The notes under the pieces are model-generated. The model was not told the DNA's origin, did no database searches, and saw only the letters and a program-made list of their open reading frames with translations. Made by a program: the position numbers and the translations under genes. From Gemmatimonadota bacterium (GTDB taxonomy: Bacteria; Gemmatimonadota; Gemmatimonadetes; Gemmatimonadales; Gemmatimonadaceae), in assembly GCA_016874035.1 (NCBI GenBank), contig VGVM01000016.1, forward strand, positions 1-46,101: a stretch of DNA of 46,101 nucleotides, in the 5' to 3' direction. Position 1 is the stretch's first letter. Each line of letters opens with the position of its first letter. Shown piece by piece: positions 8,609 to 21,839 of the stretch.

Positions 8609-9501
8609 AGCACGCGATGCGCGGTGTATGCGGCGCCGCCGGCGCCATGCTCTTGCTCGCGGCCGTTGCGACCGACGCAGGGGCCCAGCGCGGTCGCCGT
8701 TTCCCCGGCGGTGACTTCGGTATGGGTGCGCTCGGCGACCCGAACTCGTTCTACACGCCGCCGGACTTCCGCGGCAACCCGCCCTACGACGGGCGCTTCA
8801 CGTTTGCGCGCATCAAGTACCGCGGGTTCGGCCATTGGTCCGGGCGCGAGGGGCCGGGGTGGTCGCACGACTATCCTGACGCCGACGTGCACCTCACGAA
8901 GATCATCCGTGAGATCACGACCATGCGCCCCTTCACGAACCTCGGCGACATCATCGGCGGCGCGATCGTCGCGCTGGATGACCCCGCCCTCGCGAAGTAT
9001 CCGGTCGCGTACCTCTCGGAACCCGGTGCGTGGTACCCCAATCCCGACGAGGCCGCGGGGCTGCGGAAGTTCCTGCTCAAGGGCGGCTTCGTGATCGTGG
9101 ACGACTTCAACGGGTTCGGCGATTGGCCGACGTTCGAGGCGGCAATCCAGAAGGTGGTCCCTGAACTGCAACCGATCCCCCTCAAGGGCACCGAGGCGAT
9201 CTTCGACTCGTTTTTTAAGGTGGACATCCGTGGCATCGGCCAGTCCAACGGAGATCTTGGCGGCTTCGGTGGGCGCGGCGGTCGAGGCGGATTCCGTGGC
9301 GGTGGTGGCGGTCCGCCTTATGGGTTCTACGGCATCTTCGAGAAGAACGACCCGACCAAGCGCCTCATGATGCTCGTGTGCTACGGGCGCGATATCGGCG
9401 AGGCGTGGCAATGGTCCGGCAGCGGCTTCGTTCCGGTGGACGAATCCAACGAAGCGTTCAAGCTGGGCGTGAACTTCATCATCTACGCGCTGACGCATTA
9501 G
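8605..9501 (+). CDS. DUF4159 domain-containing exported protein
   Basis: 298 residues. ATG 8605 overlaps the previous stop by four bases and is preceded by a good ribosome-binding site (GGGAGGA). A signal peptide (MKHAMRGVCG ... ATDAGAQ) is followed by the DUF4159 fold: FTFARIKYRG, WSHDYPDADVHL, a strand PVAYLSEPGAW, GLRKFLLKGGFVIVDDFNG and DWPTFEAAIQKV. The middle strand-loop pattern is like the amidotransferase-like part of the VWA membrane protein upstream. Near residues 219-238 a Gly/Arg-rich loop interrupts the domain, like inserts seen in several other proteins of this window. DUF4159 proteins are habitually encoded next to MoxR, DUF58 and BatA genes, so it is probably a partner in the same envelope complex. 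Enzymatic activity is unknown. Confidence 0.9.
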   Translation: MKHAMRGVCGAAGAMLLLAAVATDAGAQRGRRFPGGDFGMGALGDPNSFYTPPDFRGNPPYDGRFTFARIKYRGFGHWSGREGPGWSHDYPDADVHLTKIIREITTMRPFTNLGDIIGGAIVALDDPALAKYPVAYLSEPGAWYPNPDEAAGLRKFLLKGGFVIVDDFNGFGDWPTFEAAIQKVVPELQPIPLKGTEAIFDSFFKVDIRGIGQSNGDLGGFGGRGGRGGFRGGGGGPPYGFYGIFEKNDPTKRLMMLVCYGRDIGEAWQWSGSGFVPVDESNEAFKLGVNFIIYALTH

Positions 9502-9552
9502 GCGTCGCGCACCGCAACACCGACCGCACGACTTTCCCTTACCCCGCGACTC

Positions 9553-10587
<1,035 letters not shown>

Positions 10588-10599
10588 CAGAGGGCCGCG

Positions 10600-11592
10600 A
10601 TGACCACTTCGGCGCGGGCGACCGGCACGGAGTTCCTCGATCCCGCGATCCTGACGCGGATCGGGAACCTCGAGTTCATCGCCAAGGCGGTGGTCGAGGG
10701 GTTCATCAACGGCCTGCACCGTTCGCCGCACCTCGGGTCCTCCACGGACTTCGCGGAGCACCGCCAGTACATGCCGGGCGACGATATCCGCCGGATCGAC
10801 TGGCGCGTGTTCGCGCGGTCGGACCGCTTCTACGTGAAGGAGTTCGAGGCCGACACCAACGCGAACTTCCTGGCGATCGTGGACGTCAGTCCCTCGATGC
10901 GCTACAAGGGCTCGACGGCGCCGATCAGCAAGCTCGAGTACGCGTGCTTCCTCGCAGCGGCCCTGGCGTACTTCTCCAGCGGACAGCGCGACCGCGTCGG
11001 GCTCGCGACCTTCGACCACGACATCACCGACTACATCCCGCCGTCGGCGAAGCACCTCCGGCAGGTGCTGCACGCACTTGATCGTGCGTTCCGGGCCGGG
11101 GCGGTGCATTCGCCGGACGAGGCGTCGGTCGCGGCGAGCGGGTTCACGGAACCGAAGTCGCCGAACCCGGCGGCGCGGGCGTCCATGCTGCCCGCCATGA
11201 AGAAGCTCTCGGAATCGGTGCGGCGGCGGTCGATCGTGCTCATGATCTCGGACCTGTACGAGGATCCCAAGGCCGTCTTCGATTCGCTGGATCACCTGCG
11301 CGGCCGCGGCAACGACCTGATCTGCTTCCACCTGCTTGATCGCGACGAGATGGACTTCCCGTTCGCGGAGTCCGGACGGTTCGTGGACATCGAGACGGGT
11401 GAGGTGCTCCCGCTGATTCCCGAGTTCCTCCGGAAGCAATACCGCGCGCTCATCGAGTCGCACACGGGCGAGCTCGCGCGGCTCGCGCGCGAACGGCGCA
11501 TTGACTACGCCCGCTTCGATACGTCGCGCCCGCTGTCCGATGCGCTCTATGCGTACCTCGGGGCTCGCGAACACTTCAACCGCGTGCGGTAG
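10600..11592 (+). CDS. DUF58 / VWA-like protein, MoxR partner
   Basis: 330 residues. The DUF58 signature is present: RQYMPGDDIRRIDWRVFARSD (split across residues ~58-78), followed by YVKEFEADTN and a VWA-type strand LAIVDVSPSM carrying a DxSxS metal-binding motif at D95, S97 and S99. The N-terminus lacks the membrane helices found in some DUF58 proteins, so it is likely cytoplasmic or peripheral and may contact MoxR directly. A helical C-terminus with ELARLARERRIDYARFDT completes the usual length. It starts 12 bp after moxR-family gene and is followed after only 6 bp by the BatA-like gene. Assignment is firm; the client protein is unknown. Confidence 0.93.
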   Translation: MTTSARATGTEFLDPAILTRIGNLEFIAKAVVEGFINGLHRSPHLGSSTDFAEHRQYMPGDDIRRIDWRVFARSDRFYVKEFEADTNANFLAIVDVSPSMRYKGSTAPISKLEYACFLAAALAYFSSGQRDRVGLATFDHDITDYIPPSAKHLRQVLHALDRAFRAGAVHSPDEASVAASGFTEPKSPNPAARASMLPAMKKLSESVRRRSIVLMISDLYEDPKAVFDSLDHLRGRGNDLICFHLLDRDEMDFPFAESGRFVDIETGEVLPLIPEFLRKQYRALIESHTGELARLARERRIDYARFDTSRPLSDALYAYLGAREHFNRVR

Positions 11593-11598
11593 CAGCCC

Positions 11599-13719
11599 AT
11601 GTCGCTGTTGGCGCCGTGGTTCCTGGCCGGGCTCGTCGCGATCGGCGTACCGATCGCGATTCACCTGATCAATCGCGAGCGGAAGACCGTCGTCCCGTTC
11701 CCGTCGCTGATGTTCCTGCAGCGCGTGCCGTACCGCTCGATCCGCCGACAGAAGTTGCGGCACATCCTCTTGTTCGCGCTGCGGGTCGCGGCGCTCGTCC
11801 TGTTCATCTCGGCGTTTGCGCGACCGTTCTTCTCGCGTCCGGTGACGGCCGTGGCGACCGGCGGCGCGCGCGAGGTGGTCATCCTCGTGGATCGTTCTTA
11901 CTCGATGGGCTATGCCGGCCGTTGGCGTGCGGCGCAGGACTCGGCGAAGGCCGTGATCGGCCGGCTGGGCGCCGCCGACCGCGCGACGGTCGTCAGCTTC
12001 GCCAACGATGCGTCCGCGTTGACGGAGCCGACGTCGGACAAGCTCGAGTTGACGCGCGCGATCGAGCGCACCACGGTCGGGAGCGAAGGCACGCGGTTCG
12101 CGACGGCGCTCAAGCTCGCGGGAGACATCCTTGGCGCGTCGGAGCTTCCGACGCGGGAGGTCGCGCTGGTGTCCGACTTCCAGCGCAGGGGGTGGTCGGC
12201 GCGCACCGAGTTGCGACTCCCGCCCGGCGTGACGATCACGACGCACGATGTCGGCGTCGGGGCGGCGTCGGACCTTGCCGTCGCCACGGTGACCACGGAT
12301 CGCGACGCCGATGAGCCGAATGCCCCGGTGACGGTGGTCGCGCGGCTCACGAACACGGGCGCCGCGGCGAAGACCGTCACGGCTTCGCTCGAACTCGCCG
12401 GTCGCCCGGCGGGAAGCGCGAGCGTCTCCGTGCCGGCCAGCGGCGCGGCGCAGGTCCGATTTCCCGCCGTCGTGGTGCCAAGCGGTGTTACGCGTGGTGT
12501 GGTGCGGATCCCCGGCGATGAGCTGGCGGCGAACGACGCGTTCTACTTCACGCTTGCGCCGGACGAGGCCATCTCCGTGCTCGTCGTCGAGCCGCTGCGT
12601 GCGCGCGCCAACGAGGCACTGTATGTACGCCGCGCGCTGGAGATCGGCGACCAGCCACGCTTTCGCGTGGACATCAAGCGGGTGGACTCGCTCACGCCCC
12701 GTGACTTTGCCGGCCGTTCGCTCATTGTGGTCGACGAAGTCGCCCCGCCGGGCGCCGACCTTGGCGTCGCGCTGCGGGCGGAACTCCGAGGGGGCGCCGG
12801 CGTCCTGTTCGTCCCGGGCGATGTGGCGAGCGACCGGATTCCGCGCGAGTGGAACGACGTGCTGCGCACCGGTATCGGCGAGGTGCTCGACCGGACGCCG
12901 CTGGGTGGCGCGCGGATCGCGCGGGTCAACTATTCCAGCCCGATCTTTGAGGCGTTTGCGGCGCCCGGAAGCGGCGACTTCGCGTCCGCCCATGTGTTTC
13001 GGCATCGGCAACTGCGCGTAGCGGGCGACAGCGGCGTGCTCGCTTGGTTCGATGATGGCTCGCCCGCGCTGGTGGAGCGATCCGTGGGCCGGGGTCGCAT
13101 GACGATCTGGCCGTCCACGCTCGACGATTTCTGGACCGATCTCCCGACGCAGCCGGTATTCCTCCCCTTCATTCGGCAGTTGGCGCGGCATACCGGGCGC
13201 TACAGCGACCCGCGGTCGTGGTTCACGGCCGGCGAGATCCTCGACCTGACCCGGCACGCGGAGCTGACGGCCCAGTTCGCCGCTCGCTCTTCGGCGGCCG
13301 CGGAAGGGTCGGGGCAGGCCGGTGGCGGTGGGTCGCGCTCGATGAGCGGACTCAGCCTGTATGGCCCAGCGGGAAAGCGCGTGCGGTTCAGCGACAGCGT
13401 TCGCGCCACCCCACTCGTAGATCGAGGGTTCCACGAGCTGCGCGGCACCGAGACAGCCGAGGGCGCGGGGCGGTTCATCGCGGTGAACGTGGACCTCGCC
13501 GAGTCCGACCTGGCGCACATGGACGCCGAGGAGTTGGCGACCGCGGCGTTGGCGAACTCCGGTGGTGGCGTGGGCGGCTCCGGTGGGCTCGACGCCACTG
13601 CGGCGGAGCGGGAACGGAACCAACGGGTCTGGTGGTATCTTCTGATTGCGACGTTCCTGGTGTTGGCGGCCGAGACTTTGCTGTCAAACCGCCTGTCCGG
13701 TACGGTCACGGCGCAGTAG
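11599..13719 (+). CDS. BatA-like VWA membrane protein
   Basis: 706 residues. The N-terminus matches the aerotolerance-regulator (BatA N-terminal) domain: a first helix PWFLAGLVAIGVPIAIHLIN, then VVPFPSLMFLQRVP, Arg-rich RRQKLRHILL and a second helix LLFALRVAALVLFISAFARP. A VWA domain with D98-R-S100-Y-S102 (ILVDRSYSMGYAG) follows. Two Ig-like regions, a second alpha/beta region (AVALR/RGGAGVLFVPG) and a C-terminal membrane helix (WWYLLIATFLVLAAETLL) complete it. It should be anchored in the inner membrane with its bulk outside the cytoplasm. It lies between the DUF58 gene (6-bp gap) and the DUF4175-like gene. Bat proteins are linked to oxygen tolerance and envelope protein maturation in Bacteroides and Leptospira; the role here is inferred from family and context. 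Confidence 0.92.
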   Translation: MSLLAPWFLAGLVAIGVPIAIHLINRERKTVVPFPSLMFLQRVPYRSIRRQKLRHILLFALRVAALVLFISAFARPFFSRPVTAVATGGAREVVILVDRSYSMGYAGRWRAAQDSAKAVIGRLGAADRATVVSFANDASALTEPTSDKLELTRAIERTTVGSEGTRFATALKLAGDILGASELPTREVALVSDFQRRGWSARTELRLPPGVTITTHDVGVGAASDLAVATVTTDRDADEPNAPVTVVARLTNTGAAAKTVTASLELAGRPAGSASVSVPASGAAQVRFPAVVVPSGVTRGVVRIPGDELAANDAFYFTLAPDEAISVLVVEPLRARANEALYVRRALEIGDQPRFRVDIKRVDSLTPRDFAGRSLIVVDEVAPPGADLGVALRAELRGGAGVLFVPGDVASDRIPREWNDVLRTGIGEVLDRTPLGGARIARVNYSSPIFEAFAAPGSGDFASAHVFRHRQLRVAGDSGVLAWFDDGSPALVERSVGRGRMTIWPSTLDDFWTDLPTQPVFLPFIRQLARHTGRYSDPRSWFTAGEILDLTRHAELTAQFAARSSAAAEGSGQAGGGGSRSMSGLSLYGPAGKRVRFSDSVRATPLVDRGFHELRGTETAEGAGRFIAVNVDLAESDLAHMDAEELATAALANSGGGVGGSGGLDATAAERERNQRVWWYLLIATFLVLAAETLLSNRLSGTVTAQ

Positions 13720-13777
13720 CGGTCCACCGCGGTAGGCGGTGTTGCAGTAGCGGTTCACGCAGGAACGGAGGAAGCAC
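13720..13777 (+). other. Short intergenic spacer with hairpin and partial direct repeat
   Basis: The 58-bp spacer holds a small hairpin, CACCGC at 13725-13730 pairing with GCGGTG at 13736-13741 around a 5-nt loop. A 15-bp direct repeat with one mismatch (GCAGTAGCGGTCCAC at about 13713, GCAGTAGCGGTTCAC at about 13744) has its first copy over the stop codon of the BatA-like gene. No T-run follows, so this looks more like a processing or stabilising structure, or a small local duplication, than a terminator. A strong GGAGGA (13767-13772) serves the next gene. Confidence 0.45.
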
Positions 13778-17488
<3,711 letters not shown>

Positions 17489-17728
17489 CCACGATCAATG
17501 CGGAAACTGCTTTAGCAGGGAAACTGCGGAAACGGCTGATCGGGGCGGATACGGCAGGAACTTGGGGAACTGCAACGACGACTCGCGGATACGTTCTTCG
17601 TAGTTGCAGTTGTAGTTCCCAAGAAAAGCCGTTGCAGTTGCAGTTGCCGTTGCAGTTGCCGTTGCCGTTGCCGTATCCGCAGTTATCCGTCGCTTCCGCC
17701 CCTTCCCCGCCCAAGTAGTAGAAGCTCC
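17489..17728. repeat. Intergenic hexanucleotide array with nested inverted repeats
   Basis: No gene is supported in these 240 bp. The right half (about 17631-17675) is an array of GTTGCA and GTTGCC hexamers. The left part has related GGAAACTGC-type words, partly on the opposite strand sense. Two inverted repeats are nested: an outer pair GCGGATACGGC (17545-17555) with GCCGTATCCGC (17670-17680), perfect over 11 bp, and an inner pair CTTGGGGAACTGCAAC (17561-17576) with GTTGTAGTTCCCAAG (17609-17623), imperfect by one bulge and one wobble-like mismatch. The whole block could fold into a long cruciform or RNA hairpin. It may terminate the upstream operon or be a small palindromic mobile element. 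Confidence 0.7.
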
Positions 17729-18181
17729 ATGTCAAAGATCAAACCCGACAATCCCGCTCTCCGGCAGACTCTCACCGAGGAGCAATATCAAGTCACCCAG
17801 TGCAGCGCCACGGAACCTCCGTTCCGCAATGAGTTCTGGAACCACAAGGAACCCGGCATCTACGTGGACATTGTCTCCGGCGAGCCGCTGTTCTCCAGCG
17901 GCGACAAGTTCGACTCCGGCACCGGCTGGCCGAGCTTCATCCGCCCCATCGAATCCGATAACGTGACCGAGCATAGCGACACCGCCTACGGCATGCGCCG
18001 CGTCGAGGTGCGTTCCAAGGCCGGCGACTCGCACCTCGGCCACGTGTTCCCCGACGGTCCGGGACCGACCGGCCTCCGCTACTGCATCAACTCGGCGTCG
18101 CTGCGGTTCATCCCGAAGGCGCAGATGGAAGCGGAAGGGTACGGCAAGTACCTGGGGCTGCTCGACGGGGCCGCGAAGTGA
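17729..18181 (+). CDS. msrB: Peptide methionine (R)-S-oxide reductase
   Basis: 150 residues, the usual size of a stand-alone MsrB. The conserved block [17 protein letters not shown], the helix-strand [19 protein letters not shown] and the catalytic Cys119 in RYCINSASL are all present. The two CxxC pairs that bind structural zinc in many MsrB proteins are absent; where they would start the sequence reads [13 protein letters not shown]. Cys25 in [11 protein letters not shown] sits where other zinc-free MsrBs carry the resolving cysteine. The enzyme reduces the R epimer of methionine sulfoxide in proteins, using thioredoxin. No signal peptide is seen, so it is cytoplasmic. Its stop overlaps the GTG start of msrA (GTGA), so both stereospecific repair enzymes are made together. 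Confidence 0.96.
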   Translation: MSKIKPDNPALRQTLTEEQYQVTQCSATEPPFRNEFWNHKEPGIYVDIVSGEPLFSSGDKFDSGTGWPSFIRPIESDNVTEHSDTAYGMRRVEVRSKAGDSHLGHVFPDGPGPTGLRYCINSASLRFIPKAQMEAEGYGKYLGLLDGAAK

Positions 18182-18717
18182 TCGAACACGCGACACTCGC
18201 CGGCGGCTGCTTTTGGTGCCTCGAGGCGGTCTTCACCCAGCTGCGCGGCGTGCGCCGCGTCGCGAGTGGCTACACGGGTGGCCGTCGCATGAACCCGACG
18301 TACGAACAGGTCTGCTCCGGGGCCACCGGCCACGCCGAGGTCGTGCGCATCGAATACGACGCCACCGAAATCACGTTCAACGATCTCCTCGACGTCTTCT
18401 TCACGATCCACGACCCCACCACGCTGAACCGTCAGGGCGCAGACACGGGTACGCAGTACCGCTCGGCGGTGTTCTTCGAGTCGCCGGCGCAGGCAGAGGC
18501 CACGCGCGCGAAGATCGCCGCGCTGACCGCGGAGCAGGTGTGGGATGATCCAATCGTCACCGAAGTGGCGCCGCTCACGCAGTTCTTCGAGGCGGAGTCA
18601 TACCATCAGGACTACTTCGCGCGGAATCCGCAGAACCCGTATTGCGCGGCCGTGATCGCGCCAAAGGTCGCGAAGGCGCGGAAGGTGTTCTTCGAGCGGC
18701 TGCGGGCGACGGCGTAG
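18178..18717 (+). CDS. msrA: Peptide methionine (S)-S-oxide reductase
   Basis: 179 residues from a GTG start overlapping the msrB stop. The MsrA active-site motif [10 protein letters not shown] places the catalytic Cys at residue 11, with Cys14 close by and a further Cys near residue 156 in [11 protein letters not shown] as a candidate resolving cysteine. Other family blocks are present: [48 protein letters not shown] and [11 protein letters not shown]. It reduces the S epimer of methionine sulfoxide, free or in proteins, and complements MsrB. The cytoplasmic location follows from the absence of a signal. The gene faces the haem A synthase gene, with a GC-rich hairpin between the two stops. 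Confidence 0.97.
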   Translation: MIEHATLAGGCFWCLEAVFTQLRGVRRVASGYTGGRRMNPTYEQVCSGATGHAEVVRIEYDATEITFNDLLDVFFTIHDPTTLNRQGADTGTQYRSAVFFESPAQAEATRAKIAALTAEQVWDDPIVTEVAPLTQFFEAESYHQDYFARNPQNPYCAAVIAPKVAKARKVFFERLRATA

Positions 18718-18724
18718 GTCTGTT

Positions 18725-18748
18725 GCGGCGCGCCGCGATGGCGCGGCG
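18725..18748. terminator. Candidate terminator hairpin between convergent genes
   Basis: CGCCGCG (18731-18737) and CGCGGCG (18742-18748) form a perfect 7-bp stem with a 4-nt loop; it overlaps a self-complementary GCGGCGCGCCGC (18725-18736). It lies between the ends of msrA (+) and the haem A synthase gene (-), only 36 bp apart. There is no T-run on either side, so intrinsic termination is uncertain. Confidence 0.4.
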
Positions 18749-18753
18749 ACCGC

Positions 18754-19812
18754 TCAGCTTGCCGACTGCTGTGCCGAGCCCATCGCGGTTCGGAGTGCCA
18801 TCAGCGCGGCGGTCAGCAGGAGCAGCGCCCCGGCCTGGTGCGCAACGCCAACGATCACCGGCACGCTGAGCAGCAGTACCGTGATACCCAGCGCGAACTG
18901 CACGAGCACGGCGACCGCCATGAGGTCCACGCGCTGGCGCAGGGCGCCCGTGGTCGCGCGGCTGGCGCGCGCCCAGAAGATCGCGACTGCGAGCAGCGTC
19001 GCCGTGGCGATCAGCCGGTGGTTGAACTGCGCGGCGGCGGGATTGTCGAACCAGTTGCGCCACCACGGCGTGAGCTGGCCGTATTCGACCGGCGCGAGGC
19101 CCTGACCCATAAGCGGGAACTCGTTGTAGATCTTCCCGGCGCGGAGGCCGGCCACGAACGCACCCGCGACGATCGTCACCGCGATGAGCACGATCAGTCG
19201 CTTGAGTGCAGCCGCCACGCGGGGCGCGGGCGGACCGGGGTTGGGCGACAGCAGTTCATCGGCGGTCCAGACGCTCATGCAGTACAGGACGAGCGCGAGC
19301 GACAGGTGGGCGGCCAGCCGGTACTGGCTCACCGTCACGCGTTCCACCAGGCCGCTCGCGACCATGTACCAGCCGAGCGCGGCCTGGGCGATGAGCAGCG
19401 TGCCGATCATGACGATGCGTGGCATGAGCACGCGCGGAATGCGGCCCCTGAGCCAGAACCAGAAGAACGGAATCGCAAAGACGAGCCCGCCCATGCGCGC
19501 GAGCAGGCGGTGCACATACTCCCACAAGAAGATCCCCTTGAACTCCGAGAGTGTCATCCCGGCGTTCATCTGCGCGTACTGCGGGATCTGCTTGTACTTC
19601 TCGAACTCGGCGGCCCACGCCGCGTCGCCGATCGGCGGGATCACGCCGCTGAACGGCTTCCACTCCGTGATCGAGAGTCCGCTCTCGGTGAGCCGTGTCC
19701 CGCCGCCGACGAGCACGAGGATGAACACCGTCGCGGACCAGAGGGCGAGCCAGCGGCCGAGCGCGACGCGGTTGGCGGCGGAGGTGGCGACGGGCTGCTG
19801 GGTGGTGCTCAC
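18754..19812 (-). CDS. ctaA: Haem A synthase (COX15/CtaA family)
   Basis: 352 residues read on the minus strand from GTG 19812, chosen because the upstream extension is Pro/Arg-rich while homologous sequence begins near RWLALWSATVFILVLVGGGTR. Multiple membrane helices are evident and the four family histidines are visible: EYVHRLLARMGG, YRLAAHLSLALVL, QFNHRLIATATL and VAHQAGALLLL. TRLTESGLSITEWKPFSG is the characteristic first loop. The enzyme oxidises the haem O methyl group to a formyl group, giving haem A for aa3-type cytochrome oxidase; this implies an aerobic respiratory chain. It stands alone here and is convergent with msrA. A TATTTT element lies a few bases upstream of the start. Confidence 0.95.
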   Translation of the reverse strand: MSTTQQPVATSAANRVALGRWLALWSATVFILVLVGGGTRLTESGLSITEWKPFSGVIPPIGDAAWAAEFEKYKQIPQYAQMNAGMTLSEFKGIFLWEYVHRLLARMGGLVFAIPFFWFWLRGRIPRVLMPRIVMIGTLLIAQAALGWYMVASGLVERVTVSQYRLAAHLSLALVLYCMSVWTADELLSPNPGPPAPRVAAALKRLIVLIAVTIVAGAFVAGLRAGKIYNEFPLMGQGLAPVEYGQLTPWWRNWFDNPAAAQFNHRLIATATLLAVAIFWARASRATTGALRQRVDLMAVAVLVQFALGITVLLLSVPVIVGVAHQAGALLLLTAALMALRTAMGSAQQSAS

Positions 19813-19819
19813 GGTGCGA

Positions 19820-19825
19820 AAAATA
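19820..19825 (-). promoter_or_regulatory. Candidate -10 box for haem A synthase gene
   Basis: On the minus strand TATTTT ends about eight bases before the GTG start at 19812, which would put transcription start at or next to the start codon. No convincing -35 box is found 16-18 bp further up. A similar TATTTTTCG string lies upstream of the gene at 43672. Confidence 0.3.
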
Positions 19826-19895
19826 CCTTGGTGCTCAGGGCCGGGGAGGCGCGCGACCCTTGCCCAAACGCCGCTGCTTACGCGAACGTCCAGAC

Positions 19896-21839
19896 ATGCG
19901 AACTCTCCTGTTGCTTGCCCTGCCCGCAACGCTCGCCGCGCAACGCCCTGACGCGCCGCCGCCACCTCGACAGGTGACGCCGGGTGCCGGCAAGGGCGTC
20001 AACTGGGCCAACTACGGCGGCGATGCCGGCGGCCAGAAATATTCGCCGCTCGCGGACATCAACCGCGACAACGTCGGCCAGTTGCGACAGGTCTGGAGCT
20101 GGGACGCGAACGAGCGTCCGGTGCCCGAAGGCCCGGGCCAGAAGGCCGCGCGTCCAGGACAGTTCCAGGCGACCGCGCTCGCGATCGGCGACACGCTGAT
20201 CTTCTCGACGCCGTACAACCGCGTGATTGCCGCCGATGCACTGACGGGCAAGCCGTACTGGGAGTTCGATCCGCAGCCGTGGAAGACCTATGGGCAACCG
20301 TCGAACGGCACGGGACTCGTGCATCGCGGCGTAGCGACCTGGTCCAGCGCGCGTGAGCGACGCGTGTTCATTGCCTCGCGCTGGCGGTTGATCGCGCTCG
20401 ACGCGAAAGACGGCAAGCCGATCGCATCGTTCGGCACGAACGGTGAAGTGGACCTCACGGCGAACCTCTCGCGCACGGTGCGGAAGGAGCACTACACGAA
20501 CACGTCGCCCCCGGTGGTGTGGGGGAATGTGGTCATAGTCGGCAACGGCGTTGGCGATCGGCTGCAGTACCGCGGCGACCCGCCCGGTGATGTGCAGGCC
20601 TTCGACGTACGCACGGGGCAACGCCTCTGGCGCTTCAAGACCGTGCCTGAAGCCGGTGAGTTCGGGAACGAAACGTGGAAGGAAGATTCGTGGCGTTACG
20701 CGGGCCACACAAACGTCTGGGCGCCGTTCACGGTGGATTCCGCCCGCGGGATCGCGTACCTGCCGGTCGGCACGCCAAGCAACGATTGGTACGGCGGCGA
20801 ACGAGAGGGCAGTGGGCTGTTCGGCGAGGCGCTCGTCGCCGTTGACATCAAGACAGGCAAGCGCGTCTGGCACTATCAGGTGGTGCACCACGGCTTATGG
20901 GACTACGACCTCCCGGCGGCACCCGCGCTCGCCACGGTCACGGTGAACGGACGGAGGCGCGACATCGTCGTGCAGGCCACGAAGCAGGGATTCCTGTTCG
21001 TGTTCGATCGCGTCACCGGCGCACCGATCTGGCCGATCGAGGAGCGCCCAGTGCCACAAAGCACCGTGCCCGGCGAGGAATCCTGGCCGACCCAGCCGTT
21101 CCCCACCAAGCCTGCTGCGTTCGCGCCGCAAGGCATCGCGCTCGACGACCTCATCAACTTCACGCCGGAACTCAGGCAGCTCGCGGTAAATGAAGTGTCG
21201 CGGTATCAGCTTGGGCCCCTGTACCTCCCGCCGTCGCTGCAAGGCGCGATTGCGCGCCCGGGTGTGATCGGCGGTGCGGGGTGGGGCGGCGTGGCGATTG
21301 ACCCCGAAACCGGTTGGCTCTACGTCAAGGCAAGCAACGAGCCCGCCCTGATGGCGATCATGAAGCGCGATGCGAAGAGCGACACGGTGGATGCGCCGTA
21401 CACGCTCGATCCGTCGCGGCGCGGCCTGAGTGTGCGACCGCAGGCCGGCGGCTCGCTGCCGATCATCAAGCCCCCGTACGGCACGCTCACGGCGATCGAC
21501 CTCAACACGGGCGACACCAAGTGGACGATCCCACTCGGTGACTCCCCCGCCGTTCGCAGCCATCCGGCGCTCGCGGGCGTGAAGCTCCCGCCCAAACTCG
21601 GCGTGGTCGGGTCACCTGGCGGCATGGTGACGAAGGGCGGGCTCGTGTTCCTCACCGGCGGCGGAAGCGTGCTCTACGCGATTGATTCGCGCACCGGCGA
21701 ATACAAGTGGGAGCACGACCTCGGCCAGGTCGCGTACTCGAACCCGATGACGTTCCGCAGTCGCGCCGGCAAGCAGTACATCGTGATCGCGACGGGCGCC
21801 GGGACGACGAGCAAGCTGGTTGCGTTTGCGTTGCCTTAG
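19896..21839 (+). CDS. Soluble PQQ-dependent dehydrogenase (quinoprotein)
   Basis: 647 residues. ATG 19896 begins a signal peptide (MRTLLLLALPATLAAQ); an in-frame ATG 36 bp earlier adds only a basic stretch. The eight-bladed quinoprotein propeller is recognised from GGDAGGQKYSPLADINRDNV, repeated ALTGKPYWEFDPQ / VRTGQRLWRFKT / IKTGKRVWHYQVVHHGLWDYD / LNTGDTKWTIPLGD tryptophan-docking repeats, and GVVGSPGGMVTKGGLVFLTGG. The WDYD region supplies the probable catalytic Asp. There are no membrane helices after the signal and no cytochrome domain, unlike membrane-bound glucose dehydrogenase, so electrons must go to a separate carrier. It oxidises an alcohol or sugar in the periplasm; the substrate is not evident. 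The next gene starts inside its last codons. Confidence 0.93.
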   Translation: MRTLLLLALPATLAAQRPDAPPPPRQVTPGAGKGVNWANYGGDAGGQKYSPLADINRDNVGQLRQVWSWDANERPVPEGPGQKAARPGQFQATALAIGDTLIFSTPYNRVIAADALTGKPYWEFDPQPWKTYGQPSNGTGLVHRGVATWSSARERRVFIASRWRLIALDAKDGKPIASFGTNGEVDLTANLSRTVRKEHYTNTSPPVVWGNVVIVGNGVGDRLQYRGDPPGDVQAFDVRTGQRLWRFKTVPEAGEFGNETWKEDSWRYAGHTNVWAPFTVDSARGIAYLPVGTPSNDWYGGEREGSGLFGEALVAVDIKTGKRVWHYQVVHHGLWDYDLPAAPALATVTVNGRRRDIVVQATKQGFLFVFDRVTGAPIWPIEERPVPQSTVPGEESWPTQPFPTKPAAFAPQGIALDDLINFTPELRQLAVNEVSRYQLGPLYLPPSLQGAIARPGVIGGAGWGGVAIDPETGWLYVKASNEPALMAIMKRDAKSDTVDAPYTLDPSRRGLSVRPQAGGSLPIIKPPYGTLTAIDLNTGDTKWTIPLGDSPAVRSHPALAGVKLPPKLGVVGSPGGMVTKGGLVFLTGGGSVLYAIDSRTGEYKWEHDLGQVAYSNPMTFRSRAGKQYIVIATGAGTTSKLVAFALP

